Of a stretch of DNA of 5,838 bases, positions 1 to 5,838 are shown in pieces (within the stretch, counting starts at the first letter, position 1; every line of letters begins with the position of its first letter). The notes beneath the pieces are model-generated. The model was given only the letters and a program-made list of their open reading frames with translations, was not told where the DNA came from and did no database searches. The translations under genes were made by a program, and so were the position numbers. The DNA comes from an uncultured Oscillospiraceae bacterium (lineage in GTDB: Bacteria > Bacillota > Clostridia > Oscillospirales > Acutalibacteraceae), in the NCBI GenBank assembly GCA_900546895.1, contig UREO01000199.1, forward strand, positions 1-5,838, in the 5' to 3' direction.

Positions 1-521
1 TGGGTCTGTTAAATAAACTATTTGGAAACAGTGTGCGTGAAAGCAGTGCTGTGTCAGCGCCAACAGGGACGGTGGCGTCCCCGTTGGCCGGAAGGCTGAT
101 CCCGCTGGAAAAGATTCCGGACGCTACCTTTGCCGAAGGGATTCTTGGCCCCGGCTGCGGGATCGAGCCTTCCGGCGAAACGGTCTGCGCTCCGTTTGAC
201 GGTGAAGTTACCCAAATCGCGGCAACCTGCCACGCGGTTGGCCTGACGAGCTCCGACGGAATAGAACTGCTGATCCATGTTGGAATGGACACCGTGAAAA
301 TGAACGGACGGGGTTTTTCGATGAAGGTAAAAGAAGGCCAGAAGATCAAAGCCGGCCAGCCTCTGCTTGTTTTTGACAGGGCCGAAATTAAAAAGGCGGG
401 ATATCCTGCCACAACAGCGGTCATTGTCACAAATGGAGACGAGTATTCTTCAGTCAAGGTGCTGGCGGAAGGCGAAATATCCGTTGGCAAGCCGATTCTC
501 TATGCGAGCAGACAGAATTAA
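1..521 (+). CDS. PTS glucose-family EIIA protein (Crr-like), first base of start codon missing
   Basis: Soluble cytoplasmic phosphocarrier: it takes phosphate from HPr and passes it to an EIIB domain of a glucose/beta-glucoside-type permease. The frame is open to the left edge and reads (A)TG then GLLNKLFGN, closely resembling the MGLFDKL start of E. coli Crr. The gene therefore almost certainly begins one base before the window, giving about 173 residues, normal for a single-domain EIIA-Glc. The internal GTG at 33 would drop this N-terminus. On the 173-residue count, the active-site histidine is H93 in LLIHVGMDTV, and the partner histidine is H78 in TCHAVGL. The core also shows the family's APFDGEV and EGQKIKAGQPL segments. 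It lies 15 nt before bglA, so it is probably the EIIA of a split beta-glucoside PTS whose EIIBC would be upstream, outside the window. Family assignment is firm; the sugar is inferred from bglA. Confidence 0.93.
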   Translation, partial: GLLNKLFGNSVRESSAVSAPTGTVASPLAGRLIPLEKIPDATFAEGILGPGCGIEPSGETVCAPFDGEVTQIAATCHAVGLTSSDGIELLIHVGMDTVKMNGRGFSMKVKEGQKIKAGQPLLVFDRAEIKKAGYPATTAVIVTNGDEYSSVKVLAEGEISVGKPILYASRQN

Positions 522-523
522 TC

Positions 524-528
524 AGGAG
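524..528 (+). promoter_or_regulatory. Ribosome binding site of bglA
   Basis: AGGAG lies 8 nt before the ATG at 537. It sits inside the 15-nt gap after the EIIA stop codon, with no room for a promoter, so the two genes are very likely co-transcribed. Confidence 0.8.
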
Positions 529-536
529 ATGATGAG

Positions 537-1976
537 ATGAACAGTGTTTTCCGCAGGGATTTTCTTTGGGGCGGCGCCTGTGCCGCGAATCAGTTCGAGG
601 GCGCCTGGAACGTGGACGGCAAAGGCCCCAGCGTGCCGGACATGTGTACCAACGGCACGCATACCACCCCTAAGCGCGTGACGACAGAGATCCGTCCAGA
701 CACCTTCTACCCCAGCCATGAGGCGATCGATTTCTACCACCGCTACGAGGAGGATATCGCCCTTTTTGCCGAGATGGGGTTCAAAACTTTCCGCACCTCC
801 ATTAACTGGACGCGTATTTTCCCCACGGGCATGGAGGACGAGCCCAACGAAAGGGGGCTGCAATTTTATGACCGTGTATTCGACTGCTGTAAAAAACACG
901 GCATCGAACCGCTGGTTACCATCAGTCACTATGAACTGCCTTATGCCCTTGTCGAAAAATATAACGGTTGGGAAAGCCGCGAACTGGTCGGCTTCTTCAT
1001 GAATTACTGCAAAGCCATTTTTAAACGCTATCAGGGCAAGGTGAAATACTGGCTTACCTTTAACGAAATCAACGCCGGCATAATGCCGTTCGGCGCACTG
1101 GTTTCCACCGGCACCATCAAGGGCTACGAAGGCCCCATGACCGGTCTGCCCGACAAGCCGCAGGAACGCTTTCAGGCAGTGCATCACCAGCTTGTAGCAA
1201 GCGCCGCGGCAGTCAGGTATGCACACGAAAACTATCCGGAGTACAAGATGGGCAACATGATCTGCTTTATGACGTCGTACCCTTTAACCTGTGATCCGGC
1301 GGATATTCTGGCGAACCAGCAGGCAATGCGGGTCACCAACTGGTACTGCGGCGATGTGCAGGTACGGGGAGAATACCCGGCCTATGCAAAGCGGTTATGG
1401 GCGGAAAAGGGCGTCAAACTAAAAATGGAGCCCGGCGATGAGCAGCTGCTGAAAGAGGGCGTAGTCGATTTCTATACCCTCAGCTACTATATGAGCAGCT
1501 GTATCACCACCCACGAGGATGCCGAGCAGACAGACGGCAACATTGGCTCAGGCTGCAAAAACCCTTACCTGAAAGCTTCCGACTGGGGCTGGCAGATCGA
1601 TCCGATGGGCCTGCGCTACAGCCTGAACGAGATCTATGACCGCTACCATATCCCCGTTATGGTGGTGGAGAACGGTCTGGGCGCCAAGGACGTGCCGGAG
1701 CCGGACGGAAGCGTCCACGACAGCTACCGTATCGACTACCTTCGCGAGCATATCGTTCAGATGGCCGAAGCAGTCAAGGACGGTGTGGATCTGATGGGTT
1801 ACACGCCCTGGGGCTGCATTGACTTGGTTTCCGCCTCCACCGGCGAGATGGCCAAACGCTACGGCTTTATTTATGTGGATAAATACGACGACGGAACAGG
1901 CGATTTGAGCCGCCGCCGCAAGGACAGCTTTTTCTGGTATAAAAAGGTCATTGAGACAAATGGCGGAGAATTGTAA
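537..1976 (+). CDS. bglA: 6-phospho-beta-glucosidase, glycoside hydrolase family 1
   Basis: Cytoplasmic retaining glycosidase that hydrolyses PTS-imported 6-phospho-beta-glucosides (cellobiose-6-P, salicin-6-P, arbutin-6-P or similar) to glucose-6-phosphate plus the aglycone or glucose. The 479-residue length is the usual GH1 size and matches my recollection of E. coli BglA. Visible motifs are the N-terminal GH1 signature FLWGGACAANQFEGAW (residues 9-24), the acid/base glutamate E177 in TFNEIN, and the nucleophile E378 in VVENG. The SASTGEMAKRYGF segment carries S434, K440 and Y442, which correspond to the phosphate-binding Ser/Lys/Tyr of phospho-glucosidases and argue against a plain beta-glucosidase. 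The ATG at 537 has an AGGAG at 8 nt, and the signature begins nine residues in. It follows the EIIA gene and is followed by a terminator, so it is the last gene of the operon. No damage is visible. The exact substrate, including aryl versus disaccharide preference, cannot be read from sequence. Confidence 0.95.
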   Translation: MNSVFRRDFLWGGACAANQFEGAWNVDGKGPSVPDMCTNGTHTTPKRVTTEIRPDTFYPSHEAIDFYHRYEEDIALFAEMGFKTFRTSINWTRIFPTGMEDEPNERGLQFYDRVFDCCKKHGIEPLVTISHYELPYALVEKYNGWESRELVGFFMNYCKAIFKRYQGKVKYWLTFNEINAGIMPFGALVSTGTIKGYEGPMTGLPDKPQERFQAVHHQLVASAAAVRYAHENYPEYKMGNMICFMTSYPLTCDPADILANQQAMRVTNWYCGDVQVRGEYPAYAKRLWAEKGVKLKMEPGDEQLLKEGVVDFYTLSYYMSSCITTHEDAEQTDGNIGSGCKNPYLKASDWGWQIDPMGLRYSLNEIYDRYHIPVMVVENGLGAKDVPEPDGSVHDSYRIDYLREHIVQMAEAVKDGVDLMGYTPWGCIDLVSASTGEMAKRYGFIYVDKYDDGTGDLSRRRKDSFFWYKKVIETNGGEL

Positions 1977-2045
1977 TCGTAAGAGGCTGCTGCAAAATGA
2001 GTTCCCGAGTAGGATAGCTCATAAAACAATCGCCTGAAACGCAAG

Positions 2046-2095
2046 AAATACGTCTTGAAGCGGCTCTAAGAGCCTAATCAAGACGTATTTTTTTT
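2046..2095 (+). terminator. Composite hairpin terminator after bglA
   Basis: A perfect 13-bp stem (2046-2058 with 2078-2090) encloses a 3x3 internal loop and a second perfect 5-bp stem, GGCTC (2062-2066) with GAGCC (2070-2074), with a TAA loop. A run of eight T follows at 2088-2095. It starts 70 nt after the bglA stop. On the opposite strand the trailing sequence is only TTTCTT, so it could weakly end the convergent response-regulator transcript too, 106 nt beyond that gene's stop. The rest of the gene-free interval 1977-2195 shows no coding potential that I can support. Confidence 0.88.
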
Positions 2096-2195
2096 AGAGG
2101 CCGATTGCAAACAGTCCTGCAGGCAGTTCCCGGCTGCGCAAAGGCTTGCCAAGCATGGATTGCCCTGATTGCAAGGCTTTTTCTGACTGAACGCA

Positions 2196-2948
2196 TCAGA
2201 TATGCTTTTCGTTTTGAATACGGTACTCCGAAGGGCTGATTCCTACAATCTGTTTAAAGGCTTTGCTGAAATGGAAGGGGTCCGAATAGCCCACCTGCTT
2301 GCTGACTATGTTTACTGGAATTTCAGGATTGCGAAGCAATTGTTTGGCGGCGTTGATCCGACAATCACGGATATATTTTACGGGGGTTGAACCTGTACAT
2401 TTTGAGAATATTTTCGTAAGATAGGAAAGGGAAAAGCCGAAGCTCGAGGCGATGGAAGTCAAACTGATTTGCTCCGGATAGTTTTTCAGAATATATTCTT
2501 TGATTCTCTGTACCCTGTTCTCCGGAGTGTTTTCCAATTCCGAGAGTCCGCTGGAGAAATCCTTTCGGCTTGCCAACAGCTCGCTTTCAATCCGGGCCAA
2601 CGTTGCCGTCAATTCCTCTAGGTTGATCGGCTTCAGAAGATAATCGCACACGTGGTTTTTCAACGCGCCTTTCACGTATGCAAAATCATCGTGTCCGCTT
2701 ATGATGACGCACCGGATAGTCGGGTACTTTTCAGATATGATTTTTACCAGCTCAAGCCCGTTCATGACAGGCATTTGAATATCCGTAAAAACCACGTCCG
2801 GCGAATATTTTTTCACTTTCTGAATGGCTTCTTCGCCATCTGTCGCAATGGACACGACATCAAAATTCTCACTGGCGCGACGGATATTCTTCACAATGTT
2901 TTTTGCTATTAAATTTTCATCTTCCGCTACGATAACCGTGAAAGTCAT
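2196..2948 (-). CDS. Response regulator, receiver plus AraC-type DNA-binding domain (YesN-like)
   Basis: Cytoplasmic transcription regulator, presumably phosphorylated by the kinase encoded just upstream. Numbered from the ATG (250 residues), the CheY-like receiver covers about 1-120: acidic pair E9/D10 in VAEDEN, phospho-acceptor D56 in VVFTDIQMP, conserved S84 in IISGHD and K106 in LLKP. The C-terminal 100 residues hold two helix-turn-helix motifs of the AraC family: ISLTSIASSFGFSLSYLTKIF, then IVSKQVGYSDPFHFSKAFKQ ending in the typical GISPSEYR. The start at 2948 overlaps the kinase stop as ATGA, which points to translational coupling. A TTG at 2957 with GGGAG (2972-2968) 10 nt upstream is an alternative start adding three residues; the same GGGAG is 19 nt from the ATG, too far for a normal site. 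The likely target is the divergent transporter promoter, inferred from gene order only. Confidence 0.94.
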   Translation of the reverse strand: MTFTVIVAEDENLIAKNIVKNIRRASENFDVVSIATDGEEAIQKVKKYSPDVVFTDIQMPVMNGLELVKIISEKYPTIRCVIISGHDDFAYVKGALKNHVCDYLLKPINLEELTATLARIESELLASRKDFSSGLSELENTPENRVQRIKEYILKNYPEQISLTSIASSFGFSLSYLTKIFSKCTGSTPVKYIRDCRINAAKQLLRNPEIPVNIVSKQVGYSDPFHFSKAFKQIVGISPSEYRIQNEKHI

Positions 2949-4837
2949 ACTTTGCAAGGCTTATCATCTCCCGTTTCACCCGAGGGCGTTTTTGGAGTAT
3001 CGGTTTGTTTTATTGAAGCCCCAATTGTTATTACCGCTCCGGTTGGCTTCCGGTTTTCAATTTTGAAAATATACCGGTTTTTGAACAGAATTCTAAACCG
3101 AATAAAAATATTCATCAACCCCATGCCGTTCAGTTCCAATTCCGGGATGCTGCCGGTATTGGAAATGACGTTGATTTTTGTCCGGATCTCCTTTAACTCC
3201 TTTTCTGAAAATCCGGGCCCGTTATCCATGACACGGATTTCCCAGCCTTCGTTTTCCATCTTTCCGGAAATATCGATTTTCCAGGGGAGTTTTTTTTGCT
3301 TCGCTGTAAATTTAACAGCATTTTCAACCAGAAGCTGCAGACACAATTTGGGGATCAGAATAGACGCCATGCAATCCGGAAGGCGGATGGTATAGATCAG
3401 TTTGTTTTCGTGACGGAGCGTCATTGATTTTAAGTAATCCTCCACACAGGTTATTTCTTCCGAAAGCGGTACAAGCGATTCGCTGTTGGAGGAGATATAG
3501 CGTAGGATTCTTGCGTCTGTCTGGCACATTGCAATGATTTCCTCATTCATTTGTTCATCTGCCATCGCCTGGATCGTCGACAGCGTATTATAGAGAAAAT
3601 GAGGATTCATTTGGGACTGCATGGCCAGAATTTTGGATTGAATTTCACGATTCTGAAGCTCTAATTCACGGGCCATCGCTTTCTTTGCCTTTCGCTGCAT
3701 TTTTTGAAGAGCATGATAAAGAGTATCCAGTTCGGTAATGTGTGTGTTAATTTCAGAAAAATCACTGTCTTCGTCACTGGTAATTTCAAAATGCCGGATC
3801 TCTGAATAAATTTTATTCAACGGTTTTCCGATTCTCTTAGCGATAGAAAAGGATAGTAAGCTGACAGCGCACAGGATCGCCAGCAAGATGAAACAGTAGG
3901 TTTGAATATAGTTGTAAATCGGTTTCATAAGCTTGTTATTGTCTGCCACCACTGCGGTGGTAAAGCCGCTATATTCCGACACAGTGTATAAAATATTCTG
4001 ATTTTTCTTTTCGATTGTCTGAACGTTTTGAATATCTGGTCCGGAGCTTTTGAAAGAAGCGGCGATATCTGAATAATACTCTTCGGCGTGGGAGCTGCCG
4101 TTAAACGGGTAGACCAGTTTCCCGTTACTGTCGTAAATATAAATCCTTTCATCGTATAAACGCTGAATAGAGCCAATGGTATCGCTGATTTTTTTCAGGG
4201 ACAATTTGAGTTCAACAATTCCCTGAGGAATATTTAAGGGGCTGAAATAAACTCTGCAAAGGGATAGGTAACCGATTCCTTTGGAATTGAAAGAAAATCT
4301 GTCCAAAGCAGGGTCGCTGTCGCAGAACACTGTTTTAGCTCCGTATGCCTTGTAGACGGTTTGATACCATTTCATGTCCCGTACCGAAACGGCTTGCGTA
4401 GAGTTGTCCAGCCCGACACCAAATCTGCCGGAAGTGAGCGAATAGAGATAAACCTGGTCCGCGGGCCGGTTAGGCCCAATGATTGCGATCAGCATATCAT
4501 AAAGCACCTGTGTGTTCTGCTCGTTGTTGTATTTATCCAGCGGGGTGCCGCTCTGGACGAAGTTTGCATTATAATCCGTATAATTTTCAAAGCGCTGCTT
4601 AATCAGATTGGAATACATGATATTCTGGGAAACAGTATCCAGCCCCTGTATTTCCGTATCCAGCGTATTGCTGATATTATTTACGCTGTTTTTGATTGAA
4701 GCAGACGCGTCCTCTTTAATCTTGGAAGATTGGAGAAATATGAAGCAGCCCATAACAAGGGAAAAAACCAGGATAAACAAGAGGGTGTAAGGAACAAACA
4801 AAGCTGTTTGAATGCTGTGGGAATGTACTGATTTCAT
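2945..4837 (-). CDS. Membrane sensor histidine kinase, YesM/LytS type
   Basis: Senses an extracellular signal and phosphorylates the partner regulator. Numbered from the chosen ATG (630 residues): a short basic/polar N-terminus, membrane segment about 10-35, an external ligand-binding region about 36-310 of the size expected for a Cache-like sensor, membrane segment about 311-334, a HAMP-like linker and coiled coil to about 400, then the His_kinase domain with phospho-acceptor H413 in QMNPHFLYNTL. The ATPase domain follows with the N box LLVENAVKF (N506), the G1 box VMDNGPGF (D538) and the G2 box GMGLMNIF. The ATG at 4837 has GAGG 8 nt upstream. The frame runs on to 4924, but that extension has no ribosome binding site and lies over the promoter region. 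Kinases of this class, paired with AraC-type regulators, commonly control sugar ABC transporters in Bacillota. The ligand is unknown. Confidence 0.95.
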   Translation of the reverse strand: MKSVHSHSIQTALFVPYTLLFILVFSLVMGCFIFLQSSKIKEDASASIKNSVNNISNTLDTEIQGLDTVSQNIMYSNLIKQRFENYTDYNANFVQSGTPLDKYNNEQNTQVLYDMLIAIIGPNRPADQVYLYSLTSGRFGVGLDNSTQAVSVRDMKWYQTVYKAYGAKTVFCDSDPALDRFSFNSKGIGYLSLCRVYFSPLNIPQGIVELKLSLKKISDTIGSIQRLYDERIYIYDSNGKLVYPFNGSSHAEEYYSDIAASFKSSGPDIQNVQTIEKKNQNILYTVSEYSGFTTAVVADNNKLMKPIYNYIQTYCFILLAILCAVSLLSFSIAKRIGKPLNKIYSEIRHFEITSDEDSDFSEINTHITELDTLYHALQKMQRKAKKAMARELELQNREIQSKILAMQSQMNPHFLYNTLSTIQAMADEQMNEEIIAMCQTDARILRYISSNSESLVPLSEEITCVEDYLKSMTLRHENKLIYTIRLPDCMASILIPKLCLQLLVENAVKFTAKQKKLPWKIDISGKMENEGWEIRVMDNGPGFSEKELKEIRTKINVISNTGSIPELELNGMGLMNIFIRFRILFKNRYIFKIENRKPTGAVITIGASIKQTDTPKTPSGETGDDKPCKV

Positions 4838-4844
4838 AGAAAAA

Positions 4845-4850
4845 TCCTCT
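4845..4850 (-). promoter_or_regulatory. Ribosome binding site of the sensor kinase
   Basis: On the minus strand AGAGGA (4850-4845) ends 7 nt before the ATG at 4837. It decides the kinase start: the longer open frame beginning at 4924 has no comparable site. Confidence 0.8.
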
Positions 4851-4904
4851 AAATAGCAATTTAAACTAGTTAAAAAAACACATGAAAGAAAACAGGAATA
4901 TCCA

Positions 4905-4933
4905 TTCAAAAATAGAATTAACAATTATATAAT
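4905..4933 (+). promoter_or_regulatory. Putative sigma-70/A promoter of the sugar-binding-protein gene
   Basis: TTCAAA (4905-4910, four of six matches to the -35), a 17-nt spacer and a perfect -10 TATAAT (4928-4933). Transcription would start near 4940, about 54 nt before the ATG at 4994. The poor -35 is what one expects of a promoter needing an activator, such as an AraC-type regulator bound upstream. The A-rich stretch 4865-4904 has two AAAACA copies (4875-4880 and 4889-4894), 14 nt apart, but it is low in complexity and cannot be called an operator. The -10 overlaps the -10 of the opposing kinase promoter. Confidence 0.55.
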
Positions 4934-4957
4934 ATACATGGCTTTGAAAATTGTCAA
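4929..4957 (-). promoter_or_regulatory. Putative sigma-70/A promoter of the kinase-regulator operon
   Basis: Read on the minus strand: a perfect -35 TTGACA (4957-4952), a 17-nt spacer and a -10 TATTAT (4934-4929, five of six matches). Transcription would start near 4922, leaving a leader of about 85 nt before the kinase ATG. The element is visible in sequence; its use in the cell is inferred. Confidence 0.68.
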
Positions 4958-4969
4958 TGTGTACAAAGC
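4941..4969. repeat. Short inverted repeat in the divergent regulatory region
   Basis: GCTTTG (4941-4946) and CAAAGC (4964-4969) form a perfect 6-bp inverted repeat 17 nt apart. Inside lies the smaller near-palindrome ATTGTCAAT (4950-4958), whose centre is one base off. The element covers the kinase -35 and begins just after the predicted start point of the binding-protein transcript, so a protein bound here could affect both directions. It could also be chance in an AT-rich stretch. Confidence 0.35.
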
Positions 4970-4980
4970 ACAACGTTTTT

Positions 4981-4986
4981 AGGAGG
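4981..4986 (+). promoter_or_regulatory. Ribosome binding site of the sugar-binding-protein gene
   Basis: A consensus AGGAGG 7 nt before the ATG at 4994. It fixes the start and suggests strong translation, as expected for an abundant surface lipoprotein. Confidence 0.85.
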
Positions 4987-4993
4987 ATGTTTT

Positions 4994-5793
4994 ATGAGAA
5001 AAGGGAAAAGATTTCTGTCCGCGCTTCTCGCGATTGCCATGCTCGCGTCTTTTACGGCGTGCAGCGGCGGAAATCCGGCCGCGTCTTCTTCCGTCGATAC
5101 GGGGTCGAAGGATAACGGTTCGGGTAAGCAGGAAACTACAACCGTAACTTTTATGGCAAGTCAGGATTGGGTACAGGATGCTGAAATGGAGCTTGGCGCC
5201 GAATTTGAAAAGCAGACCGGTATCAAAATTGATTATCAGATCATCCCGTCCAACCAATACACCAGCTTGCTCATGACAAAGCTGAATGCAGGTGAGGGCC
5301 CCGATATTTTCGGAAATCAGAGCGGAAGATTTGATATTCAGACCCAGCTCAACGTTGAAAAAAACGCAGTCGACCTTACTTCTGAGAGCTGGGCGGGCAA
5401 AGTTGATAAAGACGCCGCCGCGGAACTCACAGTGGACGGAAAGCTGTACGGGCAGCCGATACAGGATGTTTCCGCCGTCTGGGCTGTCGCGTACAACAAG
5501 AAAATCTTCAAAGATCTGGGGCTGGAAATCCCGAAAACATATGCCGATTTTAAGTCGATCTGTGAGAAGATCAAGGCGAAAGGAATTACCCCGATCTATG
5601 AGAGCGTATCAGACGGCTGGCATCATACCCTGTGGTTCCCTGAAATGGGAGTTGCCGCGGAAGCAGCGGAGCCCGGGCTGGCCGACAAGCTGAATGCCAA
5701 TCAGGCTACGTTGGCCGGAAATAAGACGATGGAGCTCGTTCTCTCCCAGATTAAGGAAATGGCTTCCTCTGGTTACTGGGGTGACAACTATAT
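4994..5793 (+). CDS. ABC sugar transporter substrate-binding lipoprotein, 3' end missing
   Basis: Extracellular lipid-anchored receptor that would deliver a saccharide to a CUT1-type ABC permease. The first 22 residues form a lipoprotein signal: basic MRKGKR, a hydrophobic stretch, then a lipobox ending FTAC with C23 as the lipidated cysteine (Phe at -3 is less usual). A Ser/Gly/Asn-rich tether spans about 24-48. The family 1 solute-binding fold then begins with TVTFMAS, an ...LGAEFEKQTGIKIDYQ strand-helix, LLMTKLNAGEGPDIF (residues 92-106), GKLYGQPIQDV and AVAYNKKIFKDLGLEIPKTY. Genuine sequence ends after Y266 (GYWGDNY). Typical members have about 420-450 residues, so roughly 40% is missing. 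The frame continues to 5838 only because the adapter happens to lack an in-frame stop. Permease genes would be expected downstream. The sugar is unknown. Confidence 0.92.
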
Positions 5794-5838
5794 CTGTCTC
5801 TTATACACATCTGACGCTGCCGACGAATTAGACGGTGT
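5794..5838. other. Illumina Nextera adapter read-through (not genomic)
   Basis: Positions 5794-5812 are the 19-bp Tn5 mosaic end CTGTCTCTTATACACATCT, and 5813-5826 are GACGCTGCCGACGA, the remainder of the reverse-complemented Nextera Read 1 adapter. Positions 5827-5834 (ATTAGACG) are in the i5 index slot; the reverse complement, CGTCTAAT, is to my recollection Nextera XT index S510. Positions 5835-5838 (GTGT) begin the P5-side sequence. All parts are in the right order and spacing with no mismatch. In the binding-protein frame this translates as ICLLYTSDAADE, which is a contaminant tail. Confidence 0.98.

Noticed and set aside
33..521. GTG at 33 as the EIIA start
   Set aside because: The frame is open to the edge and the upstream residues match the conserved EIIA-Glc N-terminus; no ribosome binding site precedes the GTG.
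522..1226. Minus-strand open frame of 234 codons opposite bglA
   Set aside because: It lies wholly antisense to the start of a clear GH1 gene, shows no recognisable domain, and is explained by the GC-rich codon pattern of bglA.
2096..2195. A dedicated terminator for the response-regulator transcript
   Set aside because: Only small palindromes such as CCTGCAGG were seen, with no stable stem followed by a U-run on the minus strand.
4838..4924. N-terminal extension of the kinase frame by 29 residues
   Set aside because: No ribosome binding site precedes it, it covers most of the predicted leader, and the ATG at 4837 has a well-placed GAGG followed by a normal membrane-anchor start.
4945..4957. 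CcpA cre site (TGAAAATTGTCAA)
   Set aside because: It lacks the central CG of the cre consensus and is not symmetric enough.
4979..5257. Minus-strand open frame of 92 codons opposite the binding-protein start
   Set aside because: It is antisense to a clear lipoprotein signal and tether, with no domain or ribosome binding site.
5286..5693. Plus-strand open frame of 135 codons within the binding-protein gene
   Set aside because: It is in another frame of a well-supported gene, and its Arg/Ser/Pro-rich translation is typical of an out-of-frame reading.
5794..5812. Real Tn5-like transposon end or insertion site
   Set aside because: The mosaic end is followed by the exact synthetic Nextera tail, an index and P5-side bases, which only occurs in library DNA.

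Overview
The window looks like a contig end from a member of the Bacillota (Firmicutes), most likely a clostridial gut or fermenter-type bacterium. The evidence is strong AGGAGG/GAGG ribosome binding sites, a lipoprotein sugar-binding protein, a YesM/YesN-type two-component system, and a PTS EIIA next to a GH1 phospho-glucosidase. No 16S rRNA or other lineage marker is present, so the family cannot be fixed.

Layout, left to right. (1) Positions 1-1976, + strand: a glucose-family PTS EIIA protein followed after 15 nt by a GH1 6-phospho-beta-glucosidase (BglA). The EIIA gene apparently lacks only the A of its ATG. This is the 3' end of a PTS beta-glucoside uptake and cleavage operon, and it closes with a strong composite hairpin terminator at 2046-2095. 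(2) Positions 2196-4837, - strand: a sensor histidine kinase and a response regulator with an AraC-type DNA-binding domain, overlapping by ATGA. They converge on the PTS operon. (3) Positions 4838-4993: a divergent regulatory region in which a good sigma-70/sigma-A promoter for the kinase (TTGACA-17-TATTAT) and one for the next gene (TTCAAA-17-TATAAT) share almost the same -10 bases. (4) From 4994, + strand: the first 266 codons of an ABC sugar-transporter lipoprotein (solute-binding protein, family 1).

The last 45 bases (5794-5838) are not genomic. They match the Illumina Nextera Tn5 mosaic end, the Read 1 adapter tail, an 8-nt i5 index and the first four bases of the P5 side. The binding-protein gene is therefore cut at 5793, and the frame that stays open to the window end is an artefact.

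Functionally, the window sets two sugar-uptake strategies side by side. The PTS route imports and phosphorylates a beta-glucoside, which BglA then hydrolyses. The ABC route has a surface lipoprotein that binds an unknown saccharide, probably under control of the divergently encoded sensor/regulator pair. I found no previously undescribed system. The most notable observations are the adapter read-through and the superimposed divergent promoters.
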